In this document: in pieces, positions 45,513-57,085 of the stretch | Numbering within the stretch: position 1 is the stretch's first letter | How the letters are laid out: the number at the start of each line of letters is the position of its first letter | NCBI GenBank assembly: GCA_006384855.1 | Contig: VCJN01001836.1 | Coordinates: 1-64,000, forward strand | From: Tetraselmis striata | Lineage: Eukaryota > Chlorophyta > Chlorodendrophyceae > Chlorodendrales > Chlorodendraceae | DNA length: 64,000 nucleotides | Reading direction: 5' to 3' | Program-made: the position numbers and the translations under genes | The notes under the pieces: generated by a model | What the model was told of the DNA's origin: nothing | What the model saw: the letters and a program-made list of their open reading frames with translations, nothing else | The model's database searches: none

Positions 45513-45837
45513 TGTTGGCTAGTCAGACCCTGGCTAGCCCTGCTTTGTCAAACCCTACACCCGACAGTTAAATCACCATCGTCACCATGTCAGGTGACCG
45601 TTCGGCGACCCGGCGGTTCCCCTCCCCTATACAAGGGCAACGCTTAGCAGTTCTAGTAGTTTCACTTAGAGACCCTAGAGATACCGGCTAACTACCCGTA
45701 TCCATCAAGAGTGCGTGCGAGGCTGACCGAGGTGTGACCGTTCAGCCGCACGACCATACATATATATAGCCCGGAATTCCGGAACTGTAATCATTCCTTC
45801 CTTCTCTGCTTCTAGTTCCTGAGCCATCCCTTTGTCA
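45513..45837 (+). repeat. Copia 3' LTR
   Basis: A 325-bp copy of the 5' LTR, almost identical to it, directly preceded by a G-run polypurine tract. Confidence 0.95.
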
Positions 45838-46629
45838 AGGATTACAAGGATTACGGTACTGACGGTACCTGTACGAGTACTACATGATAAGATGTGAGGG
45901 GATGCGCTTATGGTGGCAGGAGTCTGTGCTACTCTGAGGCTGTGAGGGTGAGTATTGTCTGATTACAGTCCGGCAGGGCGCCGCGCTGATATATCAGCGG
46001 GCGCAGTGCGGACGACAGGGCGCAGGCGCAGCCACTACAAGTGGTGCGCGCGCTACGCGCCTTAATGAGTGCTATGGTTGATTAGGGTTAGTGAGGGTAT
46101 AGGATATATCCTCACATAAGAAGTGTTATTCTTCGCGCGTGCATCAGCACGAGGTATGAAAATTGGAAAGCTAACTCGCGCATCAGCAAGTTTGGCTTGC
46201 AATTTTTCATTCGTCGGTTTACACTCGCCTAACGAACAACGAATAATGACGGATAAATTGTACTACTACCTGTAGAGTACTGCTGCTCGGACTCGCGCTA
46301 GTGCTGATAAATAATAAGATCGTTCGCGTTCGCGCCGGCGCGCGTACGGCTGTTCCACTTGTCCAGCATTGCTCCCGCCGTCTGTTGACAGCGCCCAGCA
46401 GTCGAGAGTCACCGCAGCAGGCGCTCGATACACGCGTGGCAGGCCCGGGTCCACCCTAGCGCCACTCGTACTACGAGTACGGGTATCGGCTGCCCGCTAT
46501 TCCCGTCACGTCGTCGCTCGTTCTGGGTTCTCGGTGCTAGGCGGGCCAGCCACAAGCAGGGCCGGCCTTACCAGCTACTATATCGCATTATCGCAGGAGG
46601 GCGAGTGCCGACGAGCCGGGCGGGGCGTC
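45838..46629. other. Intergenic upstream of the coiled-coil gene
   Basis: Contains short palindromic runs (GGTACTGACGGTACC, GTACGAGTAC) and a moderately AT-rich part at 46060-46320. No gene is recognised. The Copia insertion lies about 0.8 kb upstream of the first coding exon. Confidence 0.4.
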
Positions 46630-49600
46630 ATGGGTACCATCTGCCGAACCAATGACGCGGAGGCAACCCCCTCCGCACAGCCACTGACCGACGCCAGCAA
46701 CATCTTGCGACGGTGCGGCGCACGCTTGGCAGTCATCATGTTGCCTCACTTGCGTATAGCGACTGCCTTCCGACAGGAAGACGGTCAACGCTCGTCGTCG
46801 CTACCTGTCTTATTATTATTGCTATACTCCGTAGCGACTACAGCAATCCATTTTTTGGCTCCTCTCTCTCCGGCCCGGCACAGCCACACGGGTATGTACT
46901 CGTATCTGAGATCCGCCAGGCTGATTAGTCGCTACCCACACGTGGCAATTGCGGTGCAGGTACGAGGCGTGCAAGCGCGAGGTGCTGGCACGGCGACACG
47001 GCGGGCTGCCCTCTTTTCCCGAGGCGCCCCGCGCAGCGCCGGCGTGGCCCTCCGAGGAGGGCCCATATCACGGCCAGGCGCACGCCACCAGCAGACGCGC
47101 CGACGCAGTCGCTAGGCCCGCGGTGGTGGTGCGTGCCTCCGTTTCCCACCCTCGCTCTCAGAATTGGTAGTAAATAGCGTTTCGCGTCGCGGTTATTGTT
47201 TCATTCCCTTGCTGATAGTGACACACAACAGATGGAGTACAGTGCCAAGCGTGGCACACCCTGATCCTCGTGTACCACCACGCTCAATCCCCTGCACCCC
47301 TTGTTGTCTATGACATCTTGCAAAACTGCTCACGCCAGCCGATTTATCGTGTTATCCACGCAGCGCCAACGCCAAGTACATGTGCATACAGCGCAATACT
47401 CAGTGCCCGCGCAATACAGCATTGCCCCCCCCCCCCCTTTCCTTGCCGCGCTTCTTCACCAGGCTGTCCGCGCTGCTGCGCCATTCTAACGGCACAGCGT
47501 GTGTGACTGGCCAGGCAGTGGACGGTAGCACTCTGGGTGAGGCCACCTACTGGAGAGACGGGCCCTCTGAGCCCCAGCCGGAGGCGGAGCTTGTGGAGGA
47601 AAATCGGCGGCTGCGGTGCGCGCAACACCCTTGCAGGGCTTTCGGAGGTGCGTGTTGAGATGCCTGCCTGATTAATGTATTGAGTGCCTGCCCCCATGGG
47701 TGCGCAGGCGCGAGGCGCAGCAGCTGCAGCAGCGCGTGCGGGAGCTGGAGGAGAGGGGGGAGCGCGCGCGCGCGGAGGGCGAGGCGGCAGCGGCGGAGCT
47801 GGCGCAGATGCGCGCGTGGGTGGTGTCCTTCCAGCGCCACGTGTTCCCTCACGTGGATGGCCAGCTGCCGCGCAACAGCAGTATGCCCCCCATCACCTCT
47901 GCGTTCCTTTATCCCAAAGCACCGTCACAGGAGTTCCCTCATAGGGGTGGCCGCCCAGGGACACAGCCATGTATATACTCCTTACATGCAGGTCGTTTTG
48001 TTATAGTGATAGTTTCGTTCACACGTCAATGCCCTCAAGCCATCGACGGGCTCCGATGCACCCATACCAACCTGCAACACGAGCCCCGCACTGGGGATGC
48101 ATGCATGCTACCTACTGTATCACGCTTTCTGGTATATCTCAAATCTCTGGCAGGTGGGGCGGGTTCTTTTTGTCCTTAGTGCGGCATCGGCACACGATCG
48201 GCCTCCCAGGAACCCCCCCCCCCCCCTCCCCCCCCATAGGTCTCTCACAATCACTCGCGTCCTCTCACCCAGTTTTCTGCTCTCTAGGGCGTGCATCTTG
48301 AGCCCGTATCCTGATTCCTGCCCAACCGTAGGCCTCTCCTTGTCCCGGAGCCGCGAGTCCTGCAGCGGCGCGGACTGGGGCAGCAGTCTGCTTGGGCCCG
48401 GCGGCCTCGACGAGGCGGTGCCGCAGCACGTGCGCTCCGCGCTGACGGAGCGGCGCTACTCGGAGGTGCATGACAGGTACTTCCCGCCAGGTGCGGAGAC
48501 CAGCGGCAGGGGAGTTGTTGGGGGGGTCCAGGATGGGGGGCCTGGGCTACACAGTGCTGTAGGCAGAGTTCCACCGCTACCGCTGGGAGAGTGAGGCACG
48601 GATGTGTGCGGACAGAGGCGGGCGTGTTCGCGGTGAAACCCGAGCTGGAGCGGCTGAAGCGTGAGCTCAAGATGCTGCGCGCGGTGGTGGATGGCTTGCT
48701 CGCCACTGCCGGTGGCGCCTCCCACGTGCGGACCCCGCATGTGTGCACGGATACTGACATCCTAGACAAGCGTATATTGACGCGCGGCGGAGGGCGCAAG
48801 CTCGATCTCGTCCGCGTATGAAGTTCCTGAGCATTCTGAGCGACTTTTACGTATTACTATACGATATCTCCCCGGCAGTCCCAAGAGCTTGTCTCCGCCC
48901 TAACCCTGTGTCACCAACCCCCTCATACCTCCTAGGCACCGTTCTAATCGCTCCATCTATGGTTGTGGGGGGGGGGCATGTGAAGCCAAGACTTGCGTAT
49001 CGCCAAATCGGGGTCCCATTGTGCCCTTCCGCCACCCCACATTCCATTGACATGAGCGCATTTAATCAACCTTATTTTAATCCAACTTATCTTTACTATT
49101 TACGAAAATAATAGAAAACAATCAGAATCTCCCAATAACACGCGACGTGGGTATTGCGGAGGTGTTGCGAAACATGTCAGCTTTTGTTGGAATCGAGATG
49201 GCTAGTTGACCGCACCCTGAGCCAAAGCAATACTTCACTCGGGATGGTCTATATGATTTCCTTGAATCCTCATGCGCTCCTGTTTGGATGTGCAGGGCGG
49301 CCGCTCTTTAAGCGGCACCAGGGCGGAGATCCGGCCCAGCGCCCTGGTCAGCGAGACCAAGGTGGCCCCCATTTACTCAGCCGCAACATCCCTTTCCTTG
49401 TCTGTGGTCGGACTGGTATTCAAGCCAGATCACAGTGCCTTGCCCTTGCCCACCCCCCCCCCCCCCCCCCCCCCCCCCATGCCGCAACCCTTACTCTCTG
49501 AGCTTTGCCCACGCTACATCACGTGTTGCATCCACGCCCTCCATTACATGACATACCGCCTCTGACTCATCGCACCATGTCCGCGCATGGGTGGGCGCAG

Positions 49601-49926
49601 CGGGCCAGCTGGTCCAGCGCCGGCAGCAGCGAGGTGAGCTTGCTGCAGGAGCAGGTGCACAGCCTGGAGGACCGGCTGCAGCACGCCAGGCAGGAGGAGC
49701 TCAGGCAACCCCCTGGCCCCGCCACCCGCCCTTGCCTCTGCAGCGCACTATGTTCTCATGTGCACCCCCCGAGCACCTAAGCACACCTGCCTGGTATTGT
49801 TTGTTTGCGTTGCTGACTTGCTGGCGTGTCGCCGGCAGGGTCGCCCAGCAAGCGATGGAGGCCGTCAGCGCGGCCAGCGCAGCGCGCCGGGAACTGGCCG
49901 GCCTGAGGCTGCTGGGCGCCGACTGA
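46630..49926 (+). CDS. Coiled-coil protein of unknown function
   Basis: Nine exons are proposed: 46630-46712, 46960-47122, 47515-47615, 47708-47880, 48332-48490, 48616-48725, 49296-49361, 49601-49704 and 49839-49926. They give about 348 aa with consistent phases. Heptad-rich segments are VEENRRLRREAQQLQQRVRE with its continuation to AELAQMR, VKPELERLKRELKMLRAVVD, and VSLLQEQVHSLEDRLQHARQ continuing into RVAQQAMEAVSAAS. Between them lie short charged linkers such as YWRDGPSEP and RSALTERRYSEVHDRYFPP. The coiled coils suggest a structural, perhaps centrosomal or ciliary, protein, but I recognise no family. The intron after 49704 would start with GC (AG|GCAACC), a rare GC-AG intron. The end of exon 48616-48725 and the start of 49296 are the least certain borders. 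The gene ends with TGA and has a TGTAA signal 52 nt downstream. Confidence 0.6.
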
Positions 49927-49977
49927 GCCCATGGCCTGCCATGTGCCCACCCACACAACGGCCCGGATGCCTGTGGT

Positions 49978-49982
49978 TGTAA
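49978..49982 (+). terminator. TGTAA poly(A) signal
   Basis: TGTAA lies 52 nt after the TGA of the coiled-coil gene. TGTAA is the dominant polyadenylation signal of chlorophyte green algae, which supports both the gene end and the lineage. Confidence 0.55.
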
Positions 49983-50038
49983 TGGATGTTCCTTTTAGTG
50001 CTCCCCAGTCCTGGGTCTTGACCGTGCTGACGCGAAGT

Positions 50039-50545
50039 CATGCCATGGCAGCAAGCTGCGCCACAACGGTGTGACTGTGTGTCAGGGAGGGCGCGGGGGG
50101 AGGGGGATTACCTGGTTGCGCTGGGTACAGAGTCTGGCATGCATTGCTGATATTTCGACGACAGCACAGCATTTGGGAGTGAGTGCTCCTACATAGCGCG
50201 ATGCGATGACCTTCCCCGGGAGTTCCAACTACATTTACCCTACAGCCAGCCCTCCATCAGCAAGGGCATTTGGTTCACATCCTGCGCCTCGTGGTATCTG
50301 CCTGTGTAGCTGCTATGGAACGCCATAGCAGCAAGCTGCAACACACTGATATAACTGTGTGAGTGTGTGTGTATGGGGGGGGGAGGGGGGCGGGGGGAGT
50401 ACCTGGTTACGGGACAGCACCTGGAGTGGGGTCTCCTACAGGGTAAAACGCCATGACTGGCATCGGGAGTTGAGAATACGTCTACCCTTAAGTCAGCCCT
50501 CACCAGCAAGGTCACTGGGCCCGTGTCCTGCGCCTCGTGCAGGGT
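50039..50545. repeat. Tandem duplication (about 280-bp unit) between convergent genes
   Basis: 50039-50300 and 50323-50545 share, in the same order, GCAGCAAGCTG, a GTGTGACTGTGTG-like run, a G-rich stretch, TACCTGGTT, GGGAGTT, CAGCCCTC, CAGCAAGG and TCCTGCGCCTCGTG. Identity is roughly 75-80 percent by eye. It lies between the 3' ends of the coiled-coil and CP12 genes and has no coding potential that I trust. Confidence 0.7.
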
Positions 50546-50869
50546 ATCTACCAGGTCCTGCTGCGTGAGAGCTTCTTGATCCATGGAGAAACTGGCGCGG
50601 CGGATCGGCAGGGGGTGGGGCATCACAGACGGCCGAACTGTGCGCTGTGGGCCAGAGGCAGGTGTGACATGTCTCTGATGAGATATGGCAGCCCCTGGCA
50701 TGGGGGCGGAGTGAGGTATTGCGTTGCATCTCAAGAGTATTGCTTACACCGTAGCATGAAGGGCTATGTGGGTAGCCGCCGAAACAGGCGCAATTATAGG
50801 AGAACGTTAGTATCTGGGAGCTAAGATAGAGGCTAAGATAGGCCGATAATAGCGGCACAGCAGGCGTGC

Positions 50870-51333
50870 TTAGTCCTCGTAGATGCGGCACTCGTCAGCG
50901 TCGGGGTTGTCGCCGCAGAACTCGTCCAGCGGGTCAACCTTGACGGCGGCGGACTTTTGGTGCGACGCGGCGGCGGAGAGCTCCTCGACCTCGTCCCACG
51001 CGGTGGCGCACTCGCCCTGATCGTCGCCCTCGCACGCGTCTTTAGCGTCCGAGATGGCCTTCTCTACCTGGTCAGCGAGCTGGGCGGACGGATACAATTA
51101 GATCATTATTAGTCGACGTAGGGTGTCTAGACGACGGCCGCCAACCGGGGGGCAATGGGTGTCGAAATCAGGGGACTACAGGTCGCGGCGCTCACCTTGC
51201 TGGGCTCAGCGCGCATAGCCAGGCGAGCGCCGCGCAGCGGCGCGCGGCGGGTGACACGAGCGCGCAGCCCGGTGACGGGCGCGGCGCGGGAGGCAAGCGC
51301 GGGGCGGGAAGCGGTCATGGTAAACGCAGCCAT
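50870..51333 (-). CDS. CP12: Chloroplast protein CP12
   Basis: CP12 is a small, mostly disordered redox switch of the stroma. When oxidised it ties glyceraldehyde-3-phosphate dehydrogenase and phosphoribulokinase into an inactive complex, slowing the Calvin cycle in the dark. Exon 1 (51333-51196) encodes an Arg/Ala/Ser-rich transit peptide. Exon 2 (51079-50870) encodes the mature protein, 115 aa in all. All hallmarks are present: the N-terminal cysteine pair in DACEGDDQGEC (spacing 8), the core AWDEVEELSAA, and the C-terminal pair in FCGDNPDADEC (spacing 9) followed by RIYED and TAA. The intron has GTGAG...CAG borders and exact phase. The ATG at 51333 is preferred over one at 51378 because it follows the TATA box at a normal leader length and starts a typical transit peptide. 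Confidence 0.96.
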
Positions 51334-51436
51334 GGTGGTAGATCGGCAGGGAGCAAGGTGTAGTCCTCGAGAAAGCACGGCGGCGGGTGTTGAGTAGCGA
51401 TGGCGAACAAATATGGCGCCCCTGCGATGTAGGAGA

Positions 51437-51446
51437 GCTTTTTATA
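51437..51446 (-). promoter_or_regulatory. TATA box of CP12
   Basis: The minus strand reads TATAAAAAGC about 104 nt upstream of the CP12 ATG. It is a good TATA match that would give a 5' leader of roughly 75 nt. Confidence 0.5.
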
Positions 51447-51805
51447 CAGGGACGATATATGCATGGATTACGCGAACTAACCGGTATCGACTAATCCCTA
51501 ATATCAACCGGGCTTCCGAGACGTGCTGTCGGCCTGTCGCCCGGGTGGACACCCGAGTTGCACCTGTCATGTGTATAGTATCATCGCAAGGACGCGTTGT
51601 CGCATAGAAGTCACGCATGAATCGCGGATATATAACCGATTAACCACGCTGTGTGTTGTGCTGTGATGGCCCCGTCGCGCTGGCATGCCAGGCTGGCGTG
51701 CGAGTGATGCTGCGCTTCTACGAGGACCTGTTTCGGATAAGTACCCTGTAGGTATCGCCCGTCGTAGTTCACGCGCCGCGCCGCGCACGCGATAACGACG
51801 CTGCG

Positions 51806-51876
51806 TTTTTTTTTTTTTCGCCCCCGGGACAGGACTGGCACCAGTGAAACCCTTGCAGCGTCTCTACGACGGCCGT
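51806..51876 (-). mobile_element. Retroposon 3' tail, copy 1
   Basis: Read on the minus strand, about 55 bp containing GACGCTGCAAGGGTTTCACT and CAGTCCTGTCCCGGGGGC end in a run of A (T-run at 51808-51819 on the plus strand). A second copy with its own A-run lies at 52066-52130. Poly(A)-tailed short copies suggest a SINE or a 5'-truncated LINE. Confidence 0.5.
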
Positions 51877-52065
51877 TTAGGCAGCAATCCAGTTACGGAA
51901 AGCCCTGGGTACGGGTAGGCGACGCTCCGTTATAGTCATCAAGCAAATTGCCGAAGCATTTCGCAAGGCTAACTAGAGGCCAGTGACGGAATTTCCAACA
52001 CTGTTGGATCACCGTCTAAAACACTGCCACAGGGAGAACAGGGTATTGGCCTATTCGGGGTATCA

Positions 52066-52130
52066 TTTTTTTTTTGCCCCCGGGACAGGACTGGTACCAG
52101 TGAAACCCTTGCAGCGTCTCTATGACTGTG
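52066..52130 (-). mobile_element. Retroposon 3' tail, copy 2
   Basis: Same sequence as 51806-51876 with two differences, same orientation, and a separate A-run (T-run at 52068-52077). Confidence 0.5.
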
Positions 52131-52619
52131 GGGATCGGCCCGATACCCTAGCACCATCCGATACCCTAGCACCGCACGGACACATGGTCACGCGCCTTTC
52201 CGCGCGCGCACCTGTCTCCCGCCCCAGTGTGTGCATGTCTCACGGAGTCCCGGCCCGCCGCGCGCTTTGTTTCCACTCTCTTCCTGCCCACAGTCCTCGC
52301 CGCTCGAGCCCGGCTCGCTGCTCCCACCACGTAAGATGCTCCAAGTACTTCCACCCACCATCACCTCCGCGGTTCAGCCGTTTACGTTATGGGTCCTCAC
52401 ACGCCACGGGCGCGTGGTATGAGGGAGAAGTCTGTGTGTCCGGCGCATGTCCGGAGTCGTTCGAAAAACCTACGGTCGGGGCGGCTGCCACAAGGGCGCC
52501 GAAAACACGCCCACAAGGGGCGGGGATGCATGCTGAGCCTCCGGGGGCCGTACACAACACAACCCTCCCGACACCGTATCGGGGTTCCGCCTACCGGCCC
52601 TAGATAGCCAGCCTCCGGG

Positions 52620-53930
52620 GTTGCGCTCAACAGACAAGTCCCCTGGATTTTGTTGAACCAGATACCGTTGTACTTATTGGCTATTACATTTAGATTTAGA
52701 GAAACCTCAAAAATAGACCTCCAACACACACACTTTGCGTCGAGCCAAGCCGTCACACATATCGTGGTTCCACAAGCAATATTACCATCAAAAGCAAACG
52801 GTGAAACGACCGGCAAGCCCGTTGATGGCTTTTGCTCAATGGAAGGACCGCCGGACGACCGTCGCGGAGCTGCTCTGCGGATCCCCGGACCCCGGACAGC
52901 CATATAACACAATGGAGCGTTTCAACGCGGAGCGTGTCGTTTAGAAGACATCCAGGAACATCGCAGCGAGAACATCAACACGCGAACCGCCGAGGCGCCA
53001 ATCTACCAAGGCCCCGCGGCCTATCACATCCCGCATGCCACCTTCGGCGGAGTGGACGACCGATGTGATACTGCTGGTGGCCACTCGTCGTCCGCGCGTA
53101 CAGCATGGGATTATACGAGCGCTCCCAATATCGCGACACACATCTAGAGGCAGCCCACCTACTAGCAGTTTGCGGATGAGTAGCCCGGCTATGGCTAATA
53201 CCCAGCTAGGCGCCTACCTACCCAGGTCCCGCCTTTCGCATCCCGCAGACCGGTTCCACTTACCGGAAGCAACAACGCGGTGCTCTTGCCGCCGACGCAG
53301 GGCCGCGTAGCGGACATCCACTTCGTCGTGCTTTGTGTTTCGAGTAGTGCTTCGTGATTCGTGCTTCGCACAACGGCAGCAGAAAGCCACATGGCGACTT
53401 CTTCGCGGGCCGCCCGGCGAGAACGCGCATCTACAACACCATGCTCGCGCACCCTATGGGCGGCCGCTGCGACGACCCTTGCGCCTGCTGCGCCGATCTT
53501 CATGGCCAACCCGATATGCACAGGAGGTAGGCCACGTTGAATCTAGAGCCCCCGCTTCCGAGACCGCGGTTCCCCTCCCTAATATGTTCCCGACTCGCGC
53601 CCTTCGCTCGACGGCTACAACGAGCAGCGACGACAATGACGACAACGCCAGCCACTGCGGCGGTTGGGCGTGCGGGAACACCAACTTCCGCGCCGCGCCT
53701 GACGGTTGGTACTATTGTTGCATCATCGGCGAGCGCGGTGGCGACCGCGAGGAGGGCGAGTTCACTATCCGGATCAAAAGCGGGCATATGAGCAACCCAA
53801 TATTGGATGGATGCCGGCAGCGCAACTACGATAAGCCCGCCTACTAGCGGCCCAGATACGAGCAACCCAGCTACGAGAAGCATGCGTATGAGCTGCATGG
53901 GATCCCCCGACTGCGTTGGCTATCAATCCC
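52620..53930. other. Degraded sequence, no intact gene
   Basis: A plus-strand frame of about 115 codons (53500-53847) includes a Cys/Trp-rich stretch (HCGGWACGNTNF, APDGWYYCC), which looks like part of a zinc-binding module. I cannot name it. The rest is interrupted in all frames. A composition like the region at 2180-3420 suggests old retroelement material. Confidence 0.3.
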
Positions 53931-53945
53931 TTTGGCATGGAGGCG

Positions 53946-55446
53946 CCCGCCGCCAGACAACGGCCCACCAAGAGCGGAAAATCACAGGTGCGACAGGCCC
54001 GGCGGCCCCACCCCTACCTCCACGTGGTGGGCGCATGTAACCCCTAAGACCCGTGCCCGGCTGGGTGGGGCAGGGGGCTGAGCGGGGTTGCCGGTTGTGG
54101 CGGGTCCTTGGATCCTGCGACGACCGGGGAGCCCTACGGGGCGGGGGCTTTTCAAATATAACTCGTACTCCCGGTAGCGCCGCTGGCTCCGCGGGGCAGC
54201 AGTAACCATATACGGGGGGGGGGGGGGGGGGGGGGGGGTTGCTAAAATTAATTCATGTACGACCTCGGCCTTGCGCCGGCCTCTCCGAAATCCGCCTACC
54301 GATGAGGAGGGAGGCGTGTACTACGGCCCGGACGGGGGCAGCGCCTACTCGCGAGGGTTGTTCGAAATAAAATCGTGTTCTCGTACCTCGGTGCGAACCG
54401 CGGCCGACGACTGACATAAGATCTGGCGTACTCCCTTCCCCCTCTCCCCTCCCCCCACCCACCCTTAGTATGTGTTCCACCCGTAAATCACTCGAATCCC
54501 GGCCTAGTACAGCGGAGTGATCGGCGGCGCCTTGCGGCCGACCCGTTCGGAACACCCGGGAAAGACGTAGCCGCCCCGTGAGAGCGGGGGAGGGCGGCGA
54601 GCGCGACTACGAGTACTATTTAAAAAGCCTGCCCGTAGGGCTCCCGGCACTATTAAGGCGGCGGGGCGGGCGTTCGGGGGCGGAGAGGCCGGGCATGGCA
54701 ACGACTCAGGGCCGGAGTGTCTGAGGGAGTCGCAGCCATGCAACGGGAGGAGTCTGCTTGCGGCCAGCTCGGTCTGACCCGGGACGGGCGGCTACAGCGA
54801 CGAGGCGCGCTGCGGAGGCAAGCGGCGCGCGGGCGAGCAGGACCGACATGCCGACCACGGAGCGACGACACGCGGACATGGGGTGGGGGGAGGGGGGGGG
54901 GAGGCGGGGGGGGGGGGGGGGGGGGCGCCTTTCCCCCTCCAGTCCCCCTCGGGGATCCTACCGCAAGAGCTCATGCGGGCGAGATGGAGGACAGCGGCCA
55001 AGGCTGGCGGACCACCACAACCGGCGCAGTGGGGCGATCAACGCCGTGACCTGCGTGATATTTTTGGCGATGGCAGCATGTGGAGCCAAGACGCAGCAAG
55101 ACGACCGAAGATTGCGCGATGCCGGTGCATTACCGATGTTAGGTACATGAAACTAACCCTTTTCGGGCGCGGGCGAGTATTGTATTCGTGATCTCCGTAC
55201 TGCCAATTATTGCGGTAGTGAGTTGTATTGGCGACCTCGCATGTAGTTCTCCGGAAATAACGCAGCTGCTGATCACGTGATGGAAGGAGGCGGGGTTTGG
55301 AAACGAAAGAGGATGGCCGAAAGTTTGAGCTGTAATTTCAGTATATGTGTTCCCTACTATGATTAGAGATGGTAGGCCCTAAGAACAACTCGGTCTCGGC
55401 GGTGAAAGGCAACATACTAGCACGTTGTAATCAATTTCAATTTCAA
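53946..55446 (+). mobile_element. R1 retroposon, second full-length copy
   Basis: About 1.5 kb, colinear with 4491-5953, with the same start (GCGCCCGCCGCCA) and the same CAATTT-repeat tail. A target duplication of up to 15 bp, TTTGGCATGGAGGCG, lies at 53931-53945 and 55447-55461. It carries G-runs at 54217-54238 and 54906-54926. Compared with the first copy it is about 80-85 percent identical by eye. Confidence 0.65.
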
Positions 55447-55702
55447 TTTGGCATGGAGGCGTGCGTGCGCGATGGGGCTAGCGTCGGCGATGAAGCAACA
55501 AGCCTCACCGACAGCTAAACAACGGCGGCGGACAAGCAGCCACTCATTGGTGGGATGATGACGACGAATCGCACAAGAACATATGTAAGACAGTGGCTAC
55601 AATACTATAGTGCTAGGGATTACTCGATTCCATATTCCCAATGATGCTCCAATTGCACGCAGATGTCAGCAATGAACCGCAGACTCCCGTGTGCAATCTA
55701 AT

Positions 55703-57085
55703 ATAACGTTGCGCGGATGATATAGATGGTGCTTGTTACGCCGAAAAAATATTGCAAACGAATAATCGTGTCAACGATACGCCGTTCACATAAGTCATGT
55801 AAGTCCTGCGCCCTGGCTCCGAAACCATGTAGTTATCGTAATGCGCCAGGGCGGGGTGTCGCGTGCATGCAGCGCAGAAGGGGGAATTTGACGGACCCTA
55901 CCGGATAGATGGGTGGGGGGGGGGGGGGGGGGGGCGGGGGCGGGCAGGGTGATGAACCGGCTCCAAGGGGGTACGTTGGAGTGACATACACAGGATGGGC
56001 GTCGTATCTCGGAAAATGTGCAATAGGATATACGCTATGCGCTATTATGGTGACTACCAAATGTGGCCACACGAAACATATGACATATGCATTATGATCT
56101 CCCAAAATGGCGAGGGAGTCGCAACACTGTATATGTGCAACCCCGCCGACGCCATTTTGGTAGAAAATGTGCGACTCCGGGTACGGCTGTCAATATACAT
56201 ATTATTGCACACCATGTGATTGTATTGTGATACCACATGTGCCCATGTGAAACCGGCGTCATGCATTATCTCCCAAAATGGCGTACATACGAATCGTACA
56301 ATGTATGTGCAATGACGACACTTTGCAACCCCCGCGCGTTATTTTGGTAAATAATGTGCGAAGCCGGGTACGACTGTCATTTTATGGTATTACACACCGT
56401 CACCGGTGTGATTATTACCACATGTGCCCATGTGCTGAAACCCCGCGTCATGCATTATCTCTCAAAATAACGCGGGGTTTGCATAGCACATACAGTGTTA
56501 CAATTCGTCAGCCATTTTAAGAGATGATGCATCATGCATGACGCCGGTTTCACGTGGCTACACGTGGTAATAATCACACGTACGGTGTGTAATACCATAT
56601 ATGGACAGTTGCGTACCCGGCTTCTCACATTTTCTACCAAAAATGGCGTCGGGGTTGCAAGGTGTCGTCATTGCACATACAGTGTTGCGATTCCCTCGCC
56701 ATTTTTGGGAGATCATAATGCATATGTCATATGTTTCGTGTGGCCACATTTGGTAATCACCGCAATAATAGCGCATTGCGTATACACTATCGCACATTTT
56801 CCGAGATACGCCGCCCATCCTAGAGTGTGTCCCCCACCCATCAATCTGGTCCGTCAAATTCCCCCTTCTGCGCCGCATGCACGCGAGGACCCCCTCCCCC
56901 CCCCCCCCCCCCCCCCCCCCCGCCCCCGCGGCGCATCACTATACCTACATGGTTTCGGAGCCAGAGCGCAGGATTTATATGACCTTTGTGAACGACGTGT
57001 CGTTGGTACGATTATTTGAGCCGTATTTTTCGGCGTAATAAACACCATATATCATCGGCGCAACGGTATATCGTCGCAACACAAT
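55703..57085. mobile_element. 1.4-kb foldback (long inverted-repeat) element
   Basis: The two arms are inverted copies of about 650 bp around a centre near 56450. Landmarks pair outside-in: GTTGCGCGGATGATATA (55710) with its complement near 57060; GCCCTGGCTCCGAAACCATG (55810) near 56950; AGAAGGGGGAATTTGACGGA (55876) near 56860; CACGAAACATATGACATATG (56072) near 56730. Each arm also contains an internal direct repeat of a CTCCCAAAATGGCG / CATGTGAAACCGGCGTCATGCATTA block. There is no coding capacity. It fits a foldback or long-TIR MITE, possibly Mutator-like, but I found no clear target duplication. Confidence 0.75.

Larger units (their letters stand above)
38267..45837 (+). mobile_element. Ty1/Copia LTR retrotransposon with an added C5-DNA methyltransferase domain
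   Basis: LTRs lie at 38267-38593 and 45513-45837, each starting TGTTGG and ending TTTGTCA. They differ by about two substitutions and one 2-bp repeat step, so insertion was recent. A G-run (45497-45512) acts as the polypurine tract. Flanks AAGAT and AGGAT may be a 5-bp target duplication with one change. Parts in order are: gag (39079 to about 39830), a CX2CX4HX4C knuckle (about 39850-39895), a long linker, a C5-methyltransferase (about 40740-41660), protease (LLDSGASRHV, about 41750), GAG-pre-integrase and integrase (about 42240-42905 and 43870-44100), RT remnant (about 44830-45110) and RNase H (about 45120-45430, ADNLADMFTKAI). Integrase before RT marks Copia. A 962-bp MITE interrupts the integrase. 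The pol part looks broken by about three lesions in all, whereas the gag-methyltransferase frame looks whole. Confidence 0.9.

Noticed and set aside
50870-51333. Genome-wide reassignment of TAA/TAG to glutamine
   Set aside because: CP12 ends in TAA exactly at its conserved C-terminus (RIYED), and other host genes end in TGA. The internal TAR codons occur only in mobile-element genes.
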